This document shows, in pieces, positions 59,527 through 64,000 of a stretch of 64,000 nucleotides of DNA. The stretch lies in NCBI RefSeq assembly GCF_900129775.1, contig NZ_FQWV01000001.1:143619-207618 (forward strand), in the 5' to 3' direction. Each line of letters opens with the position of its first letter. The stretch's first letter is position 1. The translations under genes were made by a program, and so were the position numbers. This DNA is from Halobaculum gomorrense (lineage in GTDB: Archaea > Halobacteriota > Halobacteria > Halobacteriales > Haloferacaceae). The notes beneath the pieces were generated by a model. It was not told the DNA's origin, did not search any database, and worked only from the letters and a program-made list of their open reading frames with translations.

Positions 59527-60513
59527 TCACCAGCGATCGTGGACGTGCTCCGCCACGTACTCCTCGTACACGTCGCGGACGGCGCCGTGGAGGCGGTGCG
59601 GGAGGGAGTCGAGGTCCGCGGCGGCGACGTTGCTCTCGATGTGCGCCGGGGAGGTGGAGCCGGGGATGACCGTCGAGACGGCGTCGAAGTCGAGAATCCA
59701 CCGGAGCGTGAACTGCGGGAGCGTCAGTTCCTCCGGGACGTGCGGCTCCAGCGCCTCGACGGCGTCGACGCCGGCATCCAGCGGAACGCCGGCGAACGTC
59801 TCGCCCACGTCGAACGCCTCGCCGTCGCGGTTGAAGTTGCGGTGATCGTTCTCGGGGAACTCCGTGTCGCGGTCGATCGTTCCGGTCAACAGCCCCGAGG
59901 CGAGCGGCACACGGACGATGACGCCCACGTCGCGTCGGGCGGCCTCCTCGAAGAACAGCTCAGCCGGGCGCTGTCGGAACGGGTTGAATATCAGCTGCAC
60001 CGTCTCGACGCCGGGGTACTCGATCGCCTTGAGTCCCTCCTCGACGCGCTCGACGCTGACGCCGTAGTGATCCACCTTCCCGCGTGCCCGCAAGTCCGCG
60101 AGCGCGTCGAACACGTCCGGCTCGTAGTACACGTCCGTCGGCGGACAGTGAAGCTGGAGCAGGTCGAGGGTGCCCTCGCCGATGTTCTCATGGGAGCGGT
60201 CGACGAACCGTTCTAAGTTCTCCGCTGTGTATCCCGCTGCCGTGTGCGGATCGAGCCGGCGTCCGGCCTTCGTCGCGACTGTCACCTCGTCGTGGGCGTC
60301 GCGCTCGTCGAGCACGTGCCCGATGTGCCGTTCGCTGCGGCCATCGCCGTACACGTCGGCCGTGTCGAGGAAATCGACGCCGGCGTCGAGCGCGGCGCGG
60401 ACGGCCTCGCGGCCCGCCTCGTCGGACACGTCGCCCCAGTCGCCGCCGATGTTCCACGTGCCGAGTCCGACTTCGGTCACCTCGCCAACGTCGCCGAGTT
60501 CGCGGTAGCGCAT
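59527..60513 (-). CDS. Aldo/keto reductase
   Basis: A 328-residue NADPH-dependent reductase from ATG 60513 (MRYRELGDVGEVTEVGLGTWNIG). Catalytic Asp and Tyr lie in DTADVYGDGRSE (about 48-58), Lys in VATKAGRRL (about 80), and the His position in LDLLQLHCPP (about 115). C-terminal IPGSTSPAHIESNVAA binds NADP. It reduces an aldehyde or ketone; the substrate is unknown. It ends at the metal operator palindrome. Confidence 0.92.
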   Translation of the reverse strand: MRYRELGDVGEVTEVGLGTWNIGGDWGDVSDEAGREAVRAALDAGVDFLDTADVYGDGRSERHIGHVLDERDAHDEVTVATKAGRRLDPHTAAGYTAENLERFVDRSHENIGEGTLDLLQLHCPPTDVYYEPDVFDALADLRARGKVDHYGVSVERVEEGLKAIEYPGVETVQLIFNPFRQRPAELFFEEAARRDVGVIVRVPLASGLLTGTIDRDTEFPENDHRNFNRDGEAFDVGETFAGVPLDAGVDAVEALEPHVPEELTLPQFTLRWILDFDAVSTVIPGSTSPAHIESNVAAADLDSLPHRLHGAVRDVYEEYVAEHVHDRW

Positions 60514-60673
60514 ACGGGCAGGGTCGCCGGCGACGTGTAAGACGGCTGGGGTCGCGGCACCGGCGGCGGCGCCTCGATCGCCGCCCGGACGACGGGCGTC
60601 CGGCTGACGCTCGACCGGACGCGAGCCGGACTGTGGGATAGATTGATATGCACCCTGTCGAAACGGGACCGGT

Positions 60674-61360
60674 ATGAGTAAGATAACCTTCCGCGCGGAC
60701 GCGGACCTCGTCGACCGCCTCGAGGAGCTCGAGGGGTCGAAAAGCGAGGTCATGCGGGAGGCGCTCCGCGAGTACCTCGACGACGCCGAGGCGCGGAGCG
60801 ACGCGGCCGACGCCGCCGGATGGCGGACCGACGCCGGGACCGACGGCGATGTCGCCGACTCGTTCGACGACGCGCTCGCGGCTCGCGTCGACGAACTGGT
60901 GACGGCTCGACTCGACGAGGCGTTCGCCAGCACGGGCTCCCCCGATTCCGTCCGCGCCGACCGGTCACGCCCGTTCGGAGTCCCGGGCGGCACACGCAGC
61001 GCCACACCGGCGGTGAACCTCACGGTGAACGTCGACGGCGCCGGCGCCGCGGTCGAGCAGGAAGAGCCCGCAGAACGCGTCGACCCGTCCGGCTCCGACG
61101 AACCGGTCTCGGGCGCGGACGGTGGCACGCCGGCAGGCGGTAGCTCCGGCGCCGACGACGCGGCGTCTGACGCCGGGGCGCGAAGCTGCGCGCAGTGCGG
61201 TGAGGACGTGGCCGACGACCACGTGTTCTGTCCGAACTGCGGCGAGAAGACGACGCGGCGCCTGTTCTGCGAGTGTGGCGACGAGGTCCGCTCCGACTGG
61301 GCGTTCTGTCCGGGGTGCGGTCGTCGGACGCCCGCGGCCGACGTGCTCGACGCGACGTAA
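60674..61360 (+). CDS. Ribbon-helix-helix protein with double zinc ribbon, possible CdrL
   Basis: A 228-residue protein. Residues 1-40 are a ribbon-helix-helix DNA-binding domain (SKITFRADADLVDRLEELEGSKSEVMREALREYL). A long acidic linker follows, and residues from about 170 hold two zinc ribbons: CAQCGEDV...FCPNCGEK and FCECGDEV...FCPGCGRR. Position before cdrS-ftsZ2 matches the conserved haloarchaeal neighbourhood, where a longer RHH protein (CdrL) has been described; this identity is inferred. Its stop codon lies within the first GTAAGAC heptamer. Confidence 0.8.
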   Translation: MSKITFRADADLVDRLEELEGSKSEVMREALREYLDDAEARSDAADAAGWRTDAGTDGDVADSFDDALAARVDELVTARLDEAFASTGSPDSVRADRSRPFGVPGGTRSATPAVNLTVNVDGAGAAVEQEEPAERVDPSGSDEPVSGADGGTPAGGSSGADDAASDAGARSCAQCGEDVADDHVFCPNCGEKTTRRLFCECGDEVRSDWAFCPGCGRRTPAADVLDAT

Positions 61361-61559
61361 GACACCGCGCCATCTCGTCGTCCGAACCACGACGGCGTAA
61401 GACAACGTGGCCGGCCATGTCATACAACCGGCGATATCTTTATATATAATCGGTATATTGGTAGTGATGCGTAAGACGACTCGTCTTACAGGCGGGGTCG
61501 GAGCGGGGAAACTCCGGCCGCGACCCGTGAGGGCACGCGTATGTGTGCTGTCGTCTTAC
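61357..61559. promoter_or_regulatory. Five GTAAGAC heptamers around the cdrS promoter
   Basis: GTAAGAC occurs on the plus strand at 61357, 61397 and 61471 and as GTCTTAC at 61483 and 61553. The 61471-61489 pair forms a perfect palindrome (GTAAGACGA and TCGTCTTAC with one base between). Two copies lie before the TATA box and three after it, in the predicted leader. The motif is otherwise rare here (one copy at 3524). It is a strong operator candidate for an RHH regulator. Confidence 0.75.
61438..61450 (+). promoter_or_regulatory. TATA box of the cdrS-ftsZ2 operon
   Basis: CTTTATATATAAT in a locally AT-rich island. A start site near 61470-61475 is predicted, giving a leader of about 100 bases before the cdrS ATG at 61575. 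The palindromic GTAAGAC pair lies right at that start site. Confidence 0.75.
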
Positions 61560-61574
61560 CGGGGGAATGATACA

Positions 61575-61766
61575 ATGGAGCGTGTGACACTACGAATCCC
61601 GAAACAGCAGATCGAGGAGGTCGAACAGATGGTCGAGACGGGGGAGTTCCCGAATCGCAGCGAAGCGATCCGCTCCGCCGTCCGCGACATGCTCAACGAA
61701 CAGGCCGACACGTCCGGCGAGCGCACGCGCGGCGAGCGCAGTAAGCGCAGTTGGGCCAAGGTGTAA
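61575..61766 (+). CDS. cdrS: CdrS, ribbon-helix-helix cell division regulator
   Basis: A 63-residue RHH protein ([40 protein letters not shown]) with the beta strand RVTLRIP for DNA contact and two helices with [13 protein letters not shown]. It lies two bases before the ftsZ2 ATG, as in other haloarchaea, where CdrS is a transcription regulator controlling ftsZ2 and cell division. The tail is basic ([16 protein letters not shown]). ATG 61575 is chosen; upstream in-frame sequence is leader. Confidence 0.9.
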   Translation: MERVTLRIPKQQIEEVEQMVETGEFPNRSEAIRSAVRDMLNEQADTSGERTRGERSKRSWAKV

Positions 61767-61768
61767 CG

Positions 61769-62968
61769 ATGCAGGACATCGTTCAGGACGCGCTGGCGAA
61801 CGCGGAGGCCGAGCAGCGCAACATGGAGGCGGTCGGCGACGACGACGACGAGTTCGGGGAGCCCCGGATCGTCATCGTCGGCGCGGGCGGCGCCGGGAAC
61901 AACACCATCAACCGGCTGTACAACATCGGCGTCGACGGTGCGGAGACCGTCGCGATCAACACCGACAAGCAGCACCTCAAGATGATCGAGGCTGACACGA
62001 AGATCCTCGTCGGCAAGTCCCTCACACAGGGGCTCGGCGCGGGCGGTGACCCCTCGATGGGCTCGCGCGCCACCGAGATGGCGCAGGGGACGATCAAGGA
62101 GGTGCTCGGGGACGCGGACCTCGTGTTCGTCACCGCCGGCATGGGTGGCGGCACCGGTACCGGCGCGGCGCCGGTCATCTCGAAGATCGCCAAAGAGCAG
62201 GGCGCTATCGTCGTCGGCATGGTGTCGACGCCGTTCAACGTCGAGCGCGCCCGCACGGTGAAAGCCGAGGAAGGGCTCGAGGAGCTCCGCAACGAGGCCG
62301 ACTCGATCATCGTCCTCGACAACAATCGCCTCCTCGACTACGTCCCCAATCTGCCGATCGGGAAAGCGTTCTCGGTGATGGACCAGATCATCGCCGAGAC
62401 GGTCAAGGGCATCTCGGAGACCATCACCCAGCCGTCGCTCATCAACCTGGACTACGCGGACATGTCCACGATCATGAACCAGGGCGGCGTCGCGGTGATG
62501 CTCGTCGGCGAGACCCAGGACAAGAACAAGACCCAGGAGGTGGTCAACGACGCGATGAACCACCCGCTGCTGGACGTGGACTACCGCGGCGCGTCGGGCG
62601 GCCTCGTCCACATCACCGGCGGCCCCGACCTCACGCTGAAGGAGGCTGAGGGCATCGCCGACAACATCACCGAGCGCCTCGAAGCGAGCGCAAACGTGAT
62701 CTGGGGCGCGCGTATCCAGGAGGAGTACAAAGGGAAGGTCCGCGTCATGGCGATCATGACCGGCGTCCAGAGCGCGCAGGTGCTCGGCCCGAGCACGCAG
62801 AAGCAGGCCGACAAGTCGCGACAGAGCATCGAGGGCGGGGAGGCGTCGGAGCTCGACTTCGACGCGAAGTCGAACGCGGAGACCAACGGACAGGAGGCCG
62901 CCTGGCAGTCCGACGGCGGCCGCGAGCGGTCGAACGAGCGGAGCAACGGGCTCGACGTCATCCGATAA
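61769..62968 (+). CDS. ftsZ2: Cell division protein FtsZ2
   Basis: A 399-residue tubulin-like GTPase from ATG 61769. The nucleotide site reads [16 protein letters not shown] (about 37-52) and the signature [20 protein letters not shown] (about 125-145); the T7 loop region with [23 protein letters not shown] (about 225-248) supplies the catalytic acid. The acidic N-terminal extension and long C-terminal tail are as in haloarchaeal FtsZ2, which drives constriction after FtsZ1 sets up the ring. It is co-transcribed with cdrS. Confidence 0.96.
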   Translation: MQDIVQDALANAEAEQRNMEAVGDDDDEFGEPRIVIVGAGGAGNNTINRLYNIGVDGAETVAINTDKQHLKMIEADTKILVGKSLTQGLGAGGDPSMGSRATEMAQGTIKEVLGDADLVFVTAGMGGGTGTGAAPVISKIAKEQGAIVVGMVSTPFNVERARTVKAEEGLEELRNEADSIIVLDNNRLLDYVPNLPIGKAFSVMDQIIAETVKGISETITQPSLINLDYADMSTIMNQGGVAVMLVGETQDKNKTQEVVNDAMNHPLLDVDYRGASGGLVHITGGPDLTLKEAEGIADNITERLEASANVIWGARIQEEYKGKVRVMAIMTGVQSAQVLGPSTQKQADKSRQSIEGGEASELDFDAKSNAETNGQEAAWQSDGGRERSNERSNGLDVIR

Positions 62969-63144
62969 CCTCGTCGGGTCGTTCTTCGGACCGGCCGACC
63001 GCGTTCGGCCCTCTCGTTTACACTCGCCCGGAGTGGAACCGACTATTCGATACGCGAAGCCACCTCGACGCCGCGCTCGACGTGTTCTCGCCGTTTACGC
63101 GACGTGGGATCGGTCACACGGTGTACGACGGACCGGTCTCGGGG

Positions 63145-64000
63145 TCACAGCGGGTTCGGCCCGGTCAGTGATTCGACGAACTCCCGCTTCCACCACCACG
63201 CGGTGGCTCCCGCGCCGTGGTCGCTTCTGAGTCTCCGTCGAACGCCCTCGACGAACTCGTCCCGGTCGATGTCGAGGTGGCGTATCTCGCGGGCGACGAG
63301 TTTGACGAACGGTCGGCGTTCCTCTCGACCGGATACGATCCCGTTCAGAACCGCGGCGGTGTGTGCCGCGAGGTCCGCCTCGCCGCTCTCGCCGACATCG
63401 AAGTTCCGCAACTGGTGTGCGTACGCGAGAGATACGATCTGTGCTTCCGGCATCAAGTGCGATACCGCGCTTCGAAACAGCGGTGTCGGCGAGGTCGACA
63501 GCCCGATGGCGCGGAAGTACATCGACGCGAGGAAGTCGACCTCCTCGGCCAGCGACTCATCGACATCGAGTTGTCGGAAAGCATTCCATAGCACGTCGAA
63601 CCCGTCGACGAGCGCATCGGAGCGCCGGTCCCCCCGCTGGAGTGCCGCCTCGAACCGGATCAGCCATCGGGGAATCGCCGGATCCGAGCCCTCGGCCACC
63701 ATCCGAACGACCGCCGTGTGGTACACCGCGGCCACCGCGGGTTCCTCGTGTTCGAACACGGGACTCTCGCGCGCACTCCGTTCGGCGACGCCGATCCAGT
63801 CGTCGACCTCGGCGGGGTCGTAGTCGTCGGCCAACTTCTTGAGCGCCATGGAGTAGACGTTCTCCACGAACGTCTCGCGGTCGAATTGGCGTGCGTCTTG
63901 GGCGACGAGTCGTTGGATGCGGGTGATCCAGTCGTCGACCTCGGCGGGGTCGTAGTCGTCGGCCAACTTCTTGAGCGCCATGGAGTAGACGTTCGGGGAA
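63145..64000 (-). CDS. Unknown protein with internal repeats (partial, start outside window)
   Basis: The frame is open to the window edge. At least 285 residues are visible. A segment NVYSMALKKLADDYDPAEVDDWI occurs twice, 44 residues apart, with the first copy near the edge, so more repeats may lie beyond 64000. After the repeats comes a helical region (AVAAVYHTAVVRMVAEG...SYAHQLRNFDVGESGEADLAAHTAAV) and a C-terminus GATAWWWKREFVESLTGPNPL. An in-frame ATG at 63981 could be mistaken for the start, but the repeat continues before it. No family recognised. Confidence 0.7.
   Translation of the reverse strand, partial: SPNVYSMALKKLADDYDPAEVDDWITRIQRLVAQDARQFDRETFVENVYSMALKKLADDYDPAEVDDWIGVAERSARESPVFEHEEPAVAAVYHTAVVRMVAEGSDPAIPRWLIRFEAALQRGDRRSDALVDGFDVLWNAFRQLDVDESLAEEVDFLASMYFRAIGLSTSPTPLFRSAVSHLMPEAQIVSLAYAHQLRNFDVGESGEADLAAHTAAVLNGIVSGREERRPFVKLVAREIRHLDIDRDEFVEGVRRRLRSDHGAGATAWWWKREFVESLTGPNPL
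63793..63994 (-). repeat. 132-bp-spaced direct repeats in the edge gene
   Basis: The 70 bases at 63793-63862 recur exactly at 63925-63994. Identical DNA, not just similar protein, points to a recent tandem duplication or ongoing gene conversion. Confidence 0.9.

Noticed and set aside
59527..61365. 612-codon frame for the aldo/keto reductase
   Set aside because: The first 284 codons are antisense to the RHH-zinc ribbon gene; the reductase motif begins at ATG 60513.

Overview
The window is GC-rich archaeal chromosome from an extreme halophile (class Halobacteria). The evidence is very acidic proteins, many GTG starts, TATA-type promoters about 25-38 bases before start codons, Tat-type lipoprotein signals, HalX and HxlR regulators, paired GMP-synthetase-style amidotransferase, and a cdrS-ftsZ2 division locus. 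I cannot name the genus from sequence alone.

Layout. 1-3.3 kb: end of a sugar-type ABC importer (two permeases and, after a small membrane gene, a Tat lipoprotein binding protein). 3.4-3.8 kb: eroded IS200/IS605-type right end. 3.8-14 kb: a mixed catabolic stretch with two MmgE/PrpD proteins (one fused to a cupin), a shortened MFS transporter, a phosphonoacetate-hydrolase-like enzyme, a family III CoA-transferase, two-carbon HAD dehalogenase, methyltransferase, an alcohol-dehydrogenase fragment and an intact zinc alcohol dehydrogenase. 14-18.6 kb: a multi-PAS histidine kinase and a soluble PAS transducer. 18.7-20.7 kb: ABC-2 type exporter. 20.9-28.6 kb: redox and stress genes (flavin disulfide reductase, DsrE-like, monothiol glutaredoxin, SHOCT membrane protein, DUF302, multicopper oxidase, HPP-Usp protein, HalX regulator). 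28.8-33.4 kb: DUF4129/DUF58 membrane operon facing a MoxR ATPase.

33.5-34.3 kb: tRNA-Ser(CGA), a tandem array of tRNA-3'-end copies alternating with hairpins, and a 214-bp MITE. 34.4-43 kb: peroxiredoxin, small membrane and zinc proteins, DUF192, guaA amidotransferase, DUF2070, a frameshifted transducer, an HAD protein lacking its nucleophile, and an M24 peptidase. 43.3-46.5 kb: a large Tat-exported protein of unknown function and a double-domain HxlR regulator. 46.5-56 kb: a six-gene NRPS-independent siderophore operon (dat, ddc, iucA-like, acetyltransferase, N-monooxygenase, iucC-like) with overlapping genes and iron-box palindromes at its promoter. 56.3-59.5 kb: second identical MITE copy with an 8-bp target duplication, then a Zn/Mn-type metal ABC importer with its own palindrome. 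59.5-63 kb: aldo/keto reductase, then the cell division locus (RHH-zinc ribbon protein, CdrS, FtsZ2) with five GTAAGAC heptamers around its promoter. The window ends inside a gene with 132-bp internal repeats.

The most coherent working unit is the metal-supply region: siderophore synthesis from aspartate semialdehyde-derived diaminobutyrate and citrate beside a metal importer, both with DtxR-family-like operators. The most unusual structures are noncoding: the tRNA-Ser trailing hairpin array, the twin MITEs 22 kb apart, an 80-bp palindromic repeat found twice, and the heptamer cluster at cdrS-ftsZ2.
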